Positions 34,367 through 42,333 of a stretch of DNA of 64,000 nucleotides are shown in pieces. The notes under the pieces are model-generated. The model did no database searches. It was given only the letters and a program-made list of their open reading frames with translations, and was not told the origin of the DNA. Within the stretch, counting starts at the first letter, position 1; every line of letters starts with the position of its first letter. Source of the stretch: Falsiroseomonas sp051859025 (GTDB lineage: Bacteria; Pseudomonadota; Alphaproteobacteria; Acetobacterales; Acetobacteraceae); NCBI RefSeq assembly GCF_051859025.1, contig NZ_JBHYGL010000023.1, forward strand, positions 379,663-443,662, in the 5' to 3' direction. The position numbers were made by a program, and so were the translations under genes.

Positions 34367-34732
34367 ATGCGCACCGCCGGGCTGACCCTTGCCGCCTGCC
34401 TTCTGCTGCTCTCCGCCTGTGCCGAACGCTGGGCCCGGCCGGGCACCAGCGAGGCGGAGGCGGATGTGATGGTCGAGGCCTGCCGGAACGAGGCCGCGCT
34501 GGCCGTCCCGCCCCAATTCGTCTGGCAGATGACCTCCCCCGCGCGCATCGAGCGCGACCGGGATTGCTGGCGGGATCGCGGCCAGGAACGCTGCCGCGTG
34601 ACCGAACGCTACCGCCCCGCCCAGTATTCCCAGGTGGATATCAACAACGGCCCCCGGGAAGGCTGGCGCCGCAGCTGCATGGCGGAACGCGGCTTCACCT
34701 TCCAGGGATACCGCCCGCTCCGCCTTGAATAG
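34367..34732 (+). CDS. Small putative lipoprotein, unknown
   Basis: 121 residues. An N-terminal signal ends in the lipobox LLSAC, with Cys18 the probable lipidated residue. The mature part has five further Cys (EACRNE, RDCWRD, ERCRVT, RSCMAE), is rich in Arg and ends YRPLRLE. The even spacing of Cys suggests disulfides in the periplasm. No family recognised. It stands alone between the transporter and the aminotransferase. Confidence 0.6.
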   Translation: MRTAGLTLAACLLLLSACAERWARPGTSEAEADVMVEACRNEAALAVPPQFVWQMTSPARIERDRDCWRDRGQERCRVTERYRPAQYSQVDINNGPREGWRRSCMAERGFTFQGYRPLRLE

Positions 34733-34818
34733 AGGCAGGACGGTGGACGATCGGTGCAACCGGGTCTAGGAAACCATCCGCCGCCCGGCATGGGCTGGGC
34801 AGGGACGCCGGACAAGCC

Positions 34819-36018
34819 ATGAACCTCATCGCCGATCGCCTCGACCGCATCTCGCCCTCGCTGACCATCGCCATGACGGCGAAGGCGCGCGCGCTGAAGG
34901 CCGCGGGGAAGGATGTGATCTCCCTCGCCGCGGGCGAGCCCGATTTCGACACCCCCCGCAACGTGAAGGACGCGGCGATCGCGGCCATCGAGCGCGGCGA
35001 GACGAAGTATACGGACGTTGCCGGCACCATGGCGCTGCGCACGGCGGTCTGCCAGAAATTCAAGCGCGACAACAACATCGACTACAAGCCGGAGGAGATC
35101 CTGGTCGCCACCGGCGGCAAGCAGGTGATCTTCGATGCGCTGGTAGCCACCATCAACCCGGGTGACGAGGCGATCATCCCCGCCCCCTGCTGGGTGAGCT
35201 ACCCGGACATCGTGGCGCTCGCCGAGGGCAAGCCCGTGATCGTCCCCTGCGGCCCGAACCAGGGCTTCAAGATGACGCCGGAGCAGCTGGAAGCGGCGAT
35301 CACGCCCAAGACCAAGTGGCTGATCCTGAACAACCCTTCCAACCCCACCGGCGCCGGCTATTCGGCGGAGGAGCTGAAGGGCCTGGCCGAGGTCCTGCTG
35401 CGCCACCCCGATGTGTGGATCTTCTCGGACGACATCTATGAGAAGCTGACCTACGGCATCAAGTTCGCGACGATCGTCGAGGTGGAGCCGCGCCTCAAGG
35501 ACCGCACGGTCACGATGAATGGCTGTTCCAAGGCCTATGCCATGACCGGCTGGCGCATCGGCTTCGCCGGCGCGCCCATCCAGCTCATCAAGGCGATGGA
35601 CAAGCTGCAGAGCCAGTCCACCTCCAACACCTCCTCCATCAGCCAGGCCGCGGCTATCGAGGCGCTGACCGGCCAGCAGGACAGCGTGGAGGAGATGCGC
35701 GTCGTCTATCAGCGCCGCCGCGACCTGGTCGTCGGCATGCTGAACAAGGCGCAGGGCGTCCGTTGCCCGACTCCGGAAGGCGCCTTCTACGTATTCCCGG
35801 ACATCCGCGGCTGCCTCGGCAAGACCAGCGCATCCGGCAAGAAGATCGAGACCTGCGAGGATTTCTGCATCGGGCTGCTGGAGGAACAGGGTGTCGCCAC
35901 CGTGCACGGCGCGGCCTTCATGTTCCCCGGCCATTTCCGCATCAGCTACGCGACCGATGATGCGTCCCTGACCGATGCCTGCACCCGCATCCAGGCCTTC
36001 TGCGCCGGCCTGAAGTGA
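34819..36018 (+). CDS. Class I aminotransferase, aspartate-type, copy 1
   Basis: 399 residues. Fold-type I pyridoxal-phosphate enzyme of the AspC Ib group: AAGEPDFDTPRNVKDAAIAA near the start, NNPSNPTGAGYS, the PLP Lys in NGCSKAYAMTGWRIGF, and FRISYATDDASLTDACTRI at the end with the carboxylate-binding Arg. It would exchange amino groups between aspartate (or aromatic or other acids) and 2-oxoglutarate. A second copy of similar length lies 541 bases downstream. The aligned blocks suggest an old duplication. The exact substrate is not determined by sequence alone. Confidence 0.9.
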   Translation: MNLIADRLDRISPSLTIAMTAKARALKAAGKDVISLAAGEPDFDTPRNVKDAAIAAIERGETKYTDVAGTMALRTAVCQKFKRDNNIDYKPEEILVATGGKQVIFDALVATINPGDEAIIPAPCWVSYPDIVALAEGKPVIVPCGPNQGFKMTPEQLEAAITPKTKWLILNNPSNPTGAGYSAEELKGLAEVLLRHPDVWIFSDDIYEKLTYGIKFATIVEVEPRLKDRTVTMNGCSKAYAMTGWRIGFAGAPIQLIKAMDKLQSQSTSNTSSISQAAAIEALTGQQDSVEEMRVVYQRRRDLVVGMLNKAQGVRCPTPEGAFYVFPDIRGCLGKTSASGKKIETCEDFCIGLLEEQGVATVHGAAFMFPGHFRISYATDDASLTDACTRIQAFCAGLK

Positions 36019-36064
36019 CGCCATGCGATGACCGGAAGGCCGCTGGCCTGAAGGTCTGAATCGC

Positions 36065-36505
36065 ATGGCCAGCCAAGCCTTCCGCCTCCGCCCCGCGGCG
36101 GAGGCGGATTTCGAACCGATGCTCGCGCTGTCCATCAGGGTGATGCGCGCGCATCTGGAGCGTATCGGCCGCTACGACCCCGACCGTCGCCGCGCCCGGA
36201 TGCGCAAGCAGTTCGAGGCAGGCATCCTGAACGTCATCGAGCGTGACGGCGCGATGATCGGCTGCGTGGGCATCGAGCAGGCCAGCGACGCCATCGAGAT
36301 CCACAGCCTGTTCCTGGAGCCCGAGGCGCAGGGCAGTGGCCTGGGTGCCGCCGTTTTCCGCGCCATCCACGCCAGCCACCCCGGCCGCGCCTTCGCGATC
36401 GAGGTGCTGAAGGAAAGCCCGGCTCGGCGCTTCTGGGAACGGCTCGGCTTCGTCGTGACCGGCGAGCAACCCTTTGACTGGGTGTTGCACCGCGCGCCGG
36501 ATTGA
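36065..36505 (+). CDS. GNAT-family N-acetyltransferase
   Basis: 146 residues. Acetyl-CoA-binding fold of the GNAT type: FRLRPAAEADFEPMLALSIR at the front, IEIHSLFLEPEAQGSGLGAA (the Q/R-x-x-G-x-G/A pyrophosphate loop as AQGSGLG) and SPARRFWERLGFVVTGEQPF at the end. The substrate is unknown. It sits between the two aminotransferase copies. Confidence 0.85.
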   Translation: MASQAFRLRPAAEADFEPMLALSIRVMRAHLERIGRYDPDRRRARMRKQFEAGILNVIERDGAMIGCVGIEQASDAIEIHSLFLEPEAQGSGLGAAVFRAIHASHPGRAFAIEVLKESPARRFWERLGFVVTGEQPFDWVLHRAPD

Positions 36506-36559
36506 GCGGCCGCCCCGGCTTGGCTACATGACGGGCATTCGTACTGGAAACCGGTCACC

Positions 36560-37762
36560 ATGCCCGCTCTTGCCACCAGGCTGAACGACATCAAGCTCGC
36601 CGCCACGGCGGTGATGACGAACCGAGCGCGGGAGATCGCGGCCTCCGGCCAGAAGGTCATCAGCCTGGCGATCGGGGAGCCCAATTTCGACAGCCCCCGC
36701 CACGCGATCGAGGCCGGTTACCAGGCCGCGCTGCGGGGCGAGACCAAGTACCCGCCCCAGGACGGCACTCGCGCGCTCAAGGAAGCCGTGCAGCGCAAGT
36801 TCAAGCGCGACAACAACCTGGATTACGCGCTGAACGAGATCATGATCTCCAACGGCGGCAAGCAGGTGATCATGAACGCGCTGTTCGGCACCTGCGATCC
36901 GGGTGACGAGGTGCTGATCCCTGCGCCCTACTGGACCTCCTACGCCGAGATGGCGAAGCTCGCCACCGCGACGCCCGTCACCATCGCCTGCCCGCAGAAC
37001 AACGGCTTCAAGCTGCGCCCGGAAGATTTGGACGCCGCCATCACGCCGAAGACCAAGTGGCTGTTCCTGAACTTCCCGAACAACCCGACCGGCGCGGCGT
37101 GCTCGCGGGCGGAGATGAAGGCGCTGGCGGAGGTGCTGCTGAAGCACCCGCATGTCTGGGTGCTGACGGACGACATGTATGAGCACCTCGTCTATGACGG
37201 GTTCGAGTTCTGCACCATCGCGGATGTGGAGCCGCGGCTGAAGGACCGGGTGCTGACGGTCAATGGCGTGTCCAAGACCTATGCCATGACGGGCTGGCGC
37301 ATCGGCTTCTGCGGCGGGCCGAAGAACCTCATCGCCGCCATGGTGAACATGCAGAGCCAGATCAGCGCCGGCACCAGCAGCGTCGGCCAGGCCGCCGCCA
37401 TCGCCGCGCTGGACGGGCCTCAGGACGGCGTGAAGGAACGCGCGGAGATCTATCGCGAGCGCCGGAACATGGTCGTCGATATGCTGAACCAGGCCCCCGG
37501 CATCCAGTGCCACCGGCCGGAAGGCGCCTTCTACGTCTTCCCGAATGTCGCGGGCTGCCTCGGCAAGACCAGCAAGGGCGGGCGCAGGATCGAGACCGAC
37601 CTCGATTTCGCCCTGGCGGTGCTGGAGGAAGCGCATGTCGCGACGGTGCATGGCAGCGCCTATGGCATGAGCCCCTATATCCGCATCTCCTACGCCACGG
37701 ACACGGAAAGCCTGCGGGAGGCCTGCACCCGCATCCAGGAGTTCTGCAAAGGCCTGTCGTGA
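36560..37762 (+). CDS. Class I aminotransferase, aspartate-type, copy 2
   Basis: 400 residues, clearly paralogous to the copy at 34819. Shared blocks include IGEPNFDSPRHAIEAGYQAA, NFPNNPTGAACS, the PLP Lys in NGVSKTYAMTGWRIGF, and SPYIRISYATDTESLREACT. Differences in the substrate-loop regions (APYWTSYAEM against APCWVSYPDI) suggest a different acid preference. The stop overlaps the GTG start of the following acetyltransferase gene. Confidence 0.9.
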   Translation: MPALATRLNDIKLAATAVMTNRAREIAASGQKVISLAIGEPNFDSPRHAIEAGYQAALRGETKYPPQDGTRALKEAVQRKFKRDNNLDYALNEIMISNGGKQVIMNALFGTCDPGDEVLIPAPYWTSYAEMAKLATATPVTIACPQNNGFKLRPEDLDAAITPKTKWLFLNFPNNPTGAACSRAEMKALAEVLLKHPHVWVLTDDMYEHLVYDGFEFCTIADVEPRLKDRVLTVNGVSKTYAMTGWRIGFCGGPKNLIAAMVNMQSQISAGTSSVGQAAAIAALDGPQDGVKERAEIYRERRNMVVDMLNQAPGIQCHRPEGAFYVFPNVAGCLGKTSKGGRRIETDLDFALAVLEEAHVATVHGSAYGMSPYIRISYATDTESLREACTRIQEFCKGLS

Positions 37763-38754
37763 CCAGCCTCCGCCCCGGCCGGGACAGCGACGAGGCAGGC
37801 TTCATCGCGCTGATCGGCGCCTGCTGGGCCGAATACCCGAACTGCATCCTGGACGTGGATGCAGAGGTGCCGGAGCTTCGGGCGCTGGCCACCTATTTCG
37901 CCGAGGCCGGCGGCGCGCTCTGGGTGGCGGAACGCGATGGCCGCGTCATCGGCATGGCGGCGGTGCGGCCGCTGAACCAGGACCAGGCCTGGGAGATCTG
38001 CAAGGTCTATGTGGCGGCGGATTCCCGCGGCACGGGCCTCGCGCACCAGCTGCTGGAGGCAGCCGAGGCGCACGCGCTGGCGGCCGGCGCGCATCGCCTG
38101 GTGCTCTGGACCGATACGCGCTTCGAAGCGGCGCATCGCTTCTACGAGAAGCGCGGCTTCGTCCGGCAGGGCTCCATCCGCATCCTGGACGACATCTCCC
38201 ACAGCCTGGAGTTCCGCTACACCAAGCCCATCCGCGGCCTGGTGGTGGAAGCGCTGGACGCCGCCGCGGCGGCGAGCGCGGAGCGCGCCCTGGCGACGCT
38301 GCTGGTGGATTGCGTGGCGGAGGGTGCCAGCCTGTCCTACCTGCCGCCGCTGGCGCCCGCCGTGGCGCGGGATGCCTGGAAGCGCGTGTCGTCGGAGATC
38401 GCGCTCGGCAGGCGGGTCCTGCTGGTCGCCTGGCTCGACGGCGTGCTGGTCGGCACCGTGCAGCTCGGCCTGGCGACGCAGCCGAACCAGCCGCATCGCG
38501 TGGATGTGGAAAAGCTGATGGTTGCCCCTGGCCATCGCCGGCAGGGCGTCGGACGGGCGCTGATGCGTCGCGTGGACCAGACCGCACGCGGCATCGGCCG
38601 CCGCCTGATGGTGCTGGATACACGCCGGGGCACGGCGGCGGAGGCGCTGTACCGCGCCACCGGCTGGAACGAGGCCGGCAGCATCCCGGGCGGCGAGTTG
38701 GATGCCGCGATGCAGCCCCACGACATCCTCTATTTCTGGAAGGCGGTCCCATGA
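37759..38754 (+). CDS. Two-domain GNAT acetyltransferase
   Basis: 331 residues from the GTG at 37759, overlapping the aminotransferase stop as GTGA. Two GNAT units are in series. Unit one is at about 1-150: EICKVYVAADSRGTGLAHQL and AHRFYEKRGFVRQG. Unit two is at about 165-330: VDVEKLMVAPGHRRQGVGRA and LMVLDTRRGTAAEALYRATG. Tandem GNAT proteins are known for antibiotic, polyamine and amino-acid substrates. Coupling to an aminotransferase points to an amino-acid-like substrate, an inference. Its stop overlaps the next start as ATGA. Confidence 0.85.
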   Translation: MTSLRPGRDSDEAGFIALIGACWAEYPNCILDVDAEVPELRALATYFAEAGGALWVAERDGRVIGMAAVRPLNQDQAWEICKVYVAADSRGTGLAHQLLEAAEAHALAAGAHRLVLWTDTRFEAAHRFYEKRGFVRQGSIRILDDISHSLEFRYTKPIRGLVVEALDAAAAASAERALATLLVDCVAEGASLSYLPPLAPAVARDAWKRVSSEIALGRRVLLVAWLDGVLVGTVQLGLATQPNQPHRVDVEKLMVAPGHRRQGVGRALMRRVDQTARGIGRRLMVLDTRRGTAAEALYRATGWNEAGSIPGGELDAAMQPHDILYFWKAVP

Positions 38755-39257
38755 TCTCGCCCGAGCATGTCCGGCTCATGGCCGCCTACAACGCGGAGAT
38801 GAACCGCCGCCTCTACGCCGCCGCGGAGCGGTTGGGCGATGCGCAGCGGCGGGAGGATCGCGGTGCCTTCTTCGGCTCCATCCATGGCACGCTGAACCAC
38901 CTGGTCTGGGGCGACACCACCTGGATGTCGCGCTTCGCGGGGTGGGAGGCACCGAAGGTCGGCATCCCCGCCAGCGTGGCGCTGCACGGGGATTGGGCCG
39001 TGCTGAAGCGGGTCCGTGCCGAGACCGATGCGCGGATCGAGGCCTGGGCCGCGACCGTCGATCCCGCTTGGCTGTCCGGCACGCTGTCCTGGTTCAGCGG
39101 TGCGATGCAGCGGGATGTCACGCGCCCGACCTGGGTGCTGGTCACGCATTTCTTCAACCACCAGACCCATCACCGCGGCCAGGCCCACGCCCTCATCACC
39201 GGCTTCGGCGAGAAGACGGGGGATACCGATATCCCCTTCATCCTTCCCTTCGACTGA
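38751..39257 (+). CDS. DinB-family metal-binding protein
   Basis: 168 residues forming a four-helix bundle of the DinB/DUF664 type. His ligands are evident in GTLNHLVWGDTTW (first His) and FFNHQTHHRGQAHAL (second and third), giving the three-His metal site. Members include thiol-dependent S-transferases; the role here is unknown. Translation is coupled to the double GNAT gene. Its 3' end overlaps the convergent hydrolase gene by 20 bases. Confidence 0.85.
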   Translation: MISPEHVRLMAAYNAEMNRRLYAAAERLGDAQRREDRGAFFGSIHGTLNHLVWGDTTWMSRFAGWEAPKVGIPASVALHGDWAVLKRVRAETDARIEAWAATVDPAWLSGTLSWFSGAMQRDVTRPTWVLVTHFFNHQTHHRGQAHALITGFGEKTGDTDIPFILPFD

Positions 39258-40128
39258 GGAAGCCGTCCAGCGCGGCCAGCACCTCTCCCGGCGCTTCCTC
39301 CGCCAGGTAATGCCCTGAATTGACCGGCCCGCCTGTGACGGGCCCCTTGGCGTAGCGGCGCCAGACCTCCAGCGGCTGGTACCACACGCCGACCTTGCCC
39401 TTGGCGCCCCACAGCGCCAGCAGCGGGCATTGCACCTTCACGCCCGCTTCGCGGCTTGCGCGGTCATGCACCAGGTCGATGGTGGTGGCGGCGCGGTAAT
39501 CCTCGCAGATCGCCTCCACCGTGCCGGGCGCGTGCAACGCCGCCAGGTAGTCCGCGCGCGCCTCGGGGTGAAAGAAGCCCTTGTCCTTCGGTTCGCGGGA
39601 GGTGTGCATGTCGAACCAATCCTCGACATCGCGCAGGATCAGGCGCTCGGGCTTCGGGTGCGGCTGGGCCAGCCAGAACCAGTGATAGTAGCCGAGCGCG
39701 AAATCCATGTCGGCGTGTTCGAAGTGGTGCATCGTCGGCACGATATCCATCGTGCATAGACGCTCCACGGCCTGCGGCGAATCCAGCGCCATCCGGTGTG
39801 CCACCCGCGCGCCGCGGTCATGCGCCACCACCTGGAAGCGATCGAAGCCGAGGCCGCGCATCAGCGCCACCATATCCGCCGCCATCGCACGCTTCGAATA
39901 GGCGGCATGGTCGGCGGAGACGGGCGGCTTGCCGGAAAGCCCATAGCCCCGCAGGTCCGGGCAGACCACGGTGAAGCGTTCCGCCAGCACCGGCGCCACC
40001 TGGTGCCACATGGCATGGGTCTGCGGGTTGCCGTGCAGCAGCAGCAGGGGAGGGCCCTTGCCGCCGCGGCGCAGGCGCAGCGCCTGGCCATCGGCGTCGC
40101 GCATCTCCTCGATGAAGCCCTCGAACAT
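39238..40128 (-). CDS. Haloacetate dehalogenase-like alpha/beta hydrolase
   Basis: 296 residues from the ATG at 40128, preceded by AGGAAGGAG; the open frame extends far upstream but only as antisense. Fluoroacetate-dehalogenase features: LLLHGNPQTHAMWH, PDLRGYGLSGKP, the nucleophile Asp104 in VVAHDRGARVAHR, FWLAQPHPKPERLI and the catalytic His about 273 in SGHYLAEEAP. This set is characteristic of the family that cleaves carbon-halogen bonds in haloacetates by an Asp-ester mechanism. Epoxide hydrolases are related, but the HDRGAR arrangement and YHWFWLAQP favour dehalogenase. Activity is not proven. Confidence 0.8.
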   Translation of the reverse strand: MFEGFIEEMRDADGQALRLRRGGKGPPLLLLHGNPQTHAMWHQVAPVLAERFTVVCPDLRGYGLSGKPPVSADHAAYSKRAMAADMVALMRGLGFDRFQVVAHDRGARVAHRMALDSPQAVERLCTMDIVPTMHHFEHADMDFALGYYHWFWLAQPHPKPERLILRDVEDWFDMHTSREPKDKGFFHPEARADYLAALHAPGTVEAICEDYRAATTIDLVHDRASREAGVKVQCPLLALWGAKGKVGVWYQPLEVWRRYAKGPVTGGPVNSGHYLAEEAPGEVLAALDGFLSRREG

Positions 40129-40233
40129 GGCGGCTGCTCCTTCCTGCTGCGGCCAGCCTATACCGTCGCCGCGGGGCGTTGACCCCTGCCACGCCTGCGG
40201 CCAGCCTTGCGGCAGAAACGGGGGAGAGACGGA

Positions 40234-41151
40234 ATGGAAAGCGGGATCAGCCGGGTTGCCTTCATCGGCATCGGCCGCATGGGCTGGCCGATGGCCATCA
40301 GATTGCAGGAAGCCGGCTTCACCGTCGCCGTCCATGACGCCGTGCCCGGCCGTGCCGCCGATTTCGCCGCGAAGCATGGCGGCATCGCCGCCGCCAGCGC
40401 CGCGGCCGCCGCCCAGGGCGCCGGTGCCGTCATCACCATGCTGCCGACAAGTCGCGAGGTTGCCGAGGTCGTCGCCGCCATGCGCCCGAACCTGGCCCCC
40501 GGCACCACCGTGGTGGAGATGTCCTCCGGCGAGCCCTCCGCCACCCGCGCCATCGCGCAGGAATTGGCGGCACATGGGATCGCCATGGTGGACGCACCTG
40601 TCTCCGGCGGCGTCGCGCGGGCGGAAACCGGGACGCTCGCCATCATGACCGGGGGCGATGTGGTGCCGCTGGATCGCGTTGACCCGCTGCTGCGCGCCAT
40701 GGGCGGCAGCATCACGCGCTGCGGCGATATCGGTGCGGGCCAGGCGATGAAGGCGCTCAACAACCTCGTCAGCGCCGCGGGCTTCCTCATCAGCGTGGAG
40801 GCGCTGCTGATCGGCAGCCGCTTCGGGCTCGATCCCGCCGTGATGGTGGAGGTGCTGAACAACTCCACCGGCATGAACAACAGTACCCAGCGGAAGTTGA
40901 ACCAGTTCGTGCTGTCGCGGAAATTCAACTCGGGCTTCGGGCTGGATCTGATGGTGAAGGATCTGTCCATCGCGCTCCAGGTGGGGCGGGAGACATCGAC
41001 GCCGACGCCGCTCGCCGCGCAGACCCGGGAATTGTGGGCCGCTGCGGCCTCGTTGCTCGGCCCGGGGCAGGACCACACGGCGGCGGCGAAGTTCAGCGAG
41101 GCGCTGGCCGCCGACGAACTCGAATCGCCGCAGATCGCGAAGAAGGCGTAG
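40234..41151 (+). CDS. 3-Hydroxyisobutyrate dehydrogenase-like NAD(P)-dependent oxidoreductase
   Basis: 305 residues from the ATG at 40234 after GGGGAGAGAC. The Rossmann signature VAFIGIGRMGWPMAIRLQEA is followed by VDAPVSGGVARAETGTLAIM, the substrate-binding DAPVSGG block. The catalytic Lys lies in GAGQAMKALNNL. C-terminal all-helical domain. Beta-hydroxyacid dehydrogenases of this family oxidise 3-hydroxyisobutyrate, tartronate semialdehyde or related acids; the exact substrate is open. The next gene starts five bases after its stop. Confidence 0.87.
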   Translation: MESGISRVAFIGIGRMGWPMAIRLQEAGFTVAVHDAVPGRAADFAAKHGGIAAASAAAAAQGAGAVITMLPTSREVAEVVAAMRPNLAPGTTVVEMSSGEPSATRAIAQELAAHGIAMVDAPVSGGVARAETGTLAIMTGGDVVPLDRVDPLLRAMGGSITRCGDIGAGQAMKALNNLVSAAGFLISVEALLIGSRFGLDPAVMVEVLNNSTGMNNSTQRKLNQFVLSRKFNSGFGLDLMVKDLSIALQVGRETSTPTPLAAQTRELWAAAASLLGPGQDHTAAAKFSEALAADELESPQIAKKA

Positions 41152-41155
41152 CGCC

Positions 41156-41944
41156 ATGTGGGAAGTGCTGGCGCTGCGCTACGCGCGGCACGAACGCACC
41201 GCGCAATCCAACTTCATGATGCCGGTGCCGGATGCGCATGACGCCATGCCGATGGACTATTTCGTCTGGCTGCTGCGCGGGCCTGAGGGCCGCCTGGTGC
41301 TGGTCGATACCGGCTTCGACGAGGCCACCGCCGCCAGGCGTGGCCGCACCATCCTGCGCCCCGTGGGCGATTGCCTGCGTGATGCCGGCGTGGATCCCGC
41401 CGCCATCCAGGACGTCATCGTCACGCATCTGCACTACGACCACGCCGGCAACCTCGACCTGTTCCCGAATGCGCGCTTCCACATCCAGGACAACGAGGTC
41501 TCCTTCGCCACCGGCCGCCACATGTGCAGCCACTGCCTGCGCCATCCCTTCGAGGTGGAGGACGTGGTCCGCCTGGTCCGCGCCGTCTATGCGGACCGAG
41601 TGACCTTCCACGACGGGGAAGGGGAGGTCGCGCCGGGCGTCACCGTCCACGGCGTCGGCGGCCATTCCGGCGGGCTGCAGATGGTGCGGATCGCGACGGT
41701 CCGCGGGAAGCTCGTCATCGCCGGCGATGCCAGCCACTACTACGCCAACATGGCGCGGGAGAACCCGTTCCCGATCGTCTTCGACCTCGGCGCCATGGTG
41801 CAGGGCTGGCGCCGCGCTCGTGCATTGGCGGGCGGCGACGAAAGCCTGGTGATCCCGGGGCATGACCCGCTGGTGCGTTCCCGCTTCCCGGCGGAGCCCG
41901 GCAATGCGGAGGCGACGCGCCTCGACCTGCCGCCCTGTTCGTAG
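41156..41944 (+). CDS. Metallo-beta-lactamase-fold hydrolase, AHL-lactonase-like
   Basis: 262 residues. Zinc ligands appear as HLHYDHAGN (HxHxDH), then His in GVGGHSGGLQMV, Asp in VIAGDASHYY and His in IPGHDPLV. The spacing and GHSGGLQ segment match the N-acyl-homoserine lactonase family, enzymes that open lactone rings such as quorum-sensing signals. Many members have other lactone substrates. The end of the gene lies within a 15-bp tandem repeat. Confidence 0.83.
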   Translation: MWEVLALRYARHERTAQSNFMMPVPDAHDAMPMDYFVWLLRGPEGRLVLVDTGFDEATAARRGRTILRPVGDCLRDAGVDPAAIQDVIVTHLHYDHAGNLDLFPNARFHIQDNEVSFATGRHMCSHCLRHPFEVEDVVRLVRAVYADRVTFHDGEGEVAPGVTVHGVGGHSGGLQMVRIATVRGKLVIAGDASHYYANMARENPFPIVFDLGAMVQGWRRARALAGGDESLVIPGHDPLVRSRFPAEPGNAEATRLDLPPCS

Positions 41945-41976
41945 AGGCCCTGTTCGTAGAGGCCCTATTCGTAGAG
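41932..41976 (+). repeat. Three 15-bp tandem repeats at convergent gene ends
   Basis: GCCCTGTTCGTAGAG occurs at 41932-41946 and 41947-41961 and, with one G-to-A change, at 41962-41976. The first copy includes the stop of the plus-strand lactonase gene. The third copy's changed base creates the stop (TAG) of the minus-strand membrane protein. Confidence 0.95.
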
Positions 41977-42294
41977 GTAGGAATACGCCGCCAGGCCGAG
42001 ACCCACGACGCCGAACATCATGGAGATGCCCGGCCAGGTGGGCTTCGGCCCGCGATGCCCGAACCACCAGTTGACGGCGAACGACCCCAGCAGCGCCGCC
42101 AGCGCATCCGCCCAATGCTTCGTGTAGAAGCCGCGCAGGATCATCAGCGCCCAGACCGCGAGCGCCAGGTAGGACAGCCCCCGCCAGAACAGGTCGGCGA
42201 TGGGGTGGGCCGGCCGCATGACGGGGTCTTCCGACCGCGTATGGATGTAGGCGGCTACGGATAGCAGCAGCGCGGAGAGGAAGAAGGCGGACAT
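41965..42294 (-). CDS. Small integral membrane protein, unknown
   Basis: 109 residues from the ATG at 42294; a TTG at 42330 would add 12. Four hydrophobic segments are visible: AFFLSALLLSVAAYIH, LSYLALAVWALMILRGF, ALAALLGSFAVNWWF and ISMMFGVVGLGLAAYSYLY. There are no catalytic motifs. The C-terminal YLYE followed by stop lies inside the 15-bp repeat. The gene ends close to the convergent lactonase gene and lies just upstream of ligA. Confidence 0.65.
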   Translation of the reverse strand: MSAFFLSALLLSVAAYIHTRSEDPVMRPAHPIADLFWRGLSYLALAVWALMILRGFYTKHWADALAALLGSFAVNWWFGHRGPKPTWPGISMMFGVVGLGLAAYSYLYE

Positions 42295-42333
42295 GGCGCG
42301 CAGATAGGGCTGCAATGCCCGCCGGCGCAAGCG

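Noticed and set aside
39238..41157. 639-residue version of the dehalogenase-like protein
   Set aside because: The extra N-terminal 340 residues are antisense to the 3-hydroxyisobutyrate-dehydrogenase-like gene, and a good ribosome site precedes the ATG at 40128.
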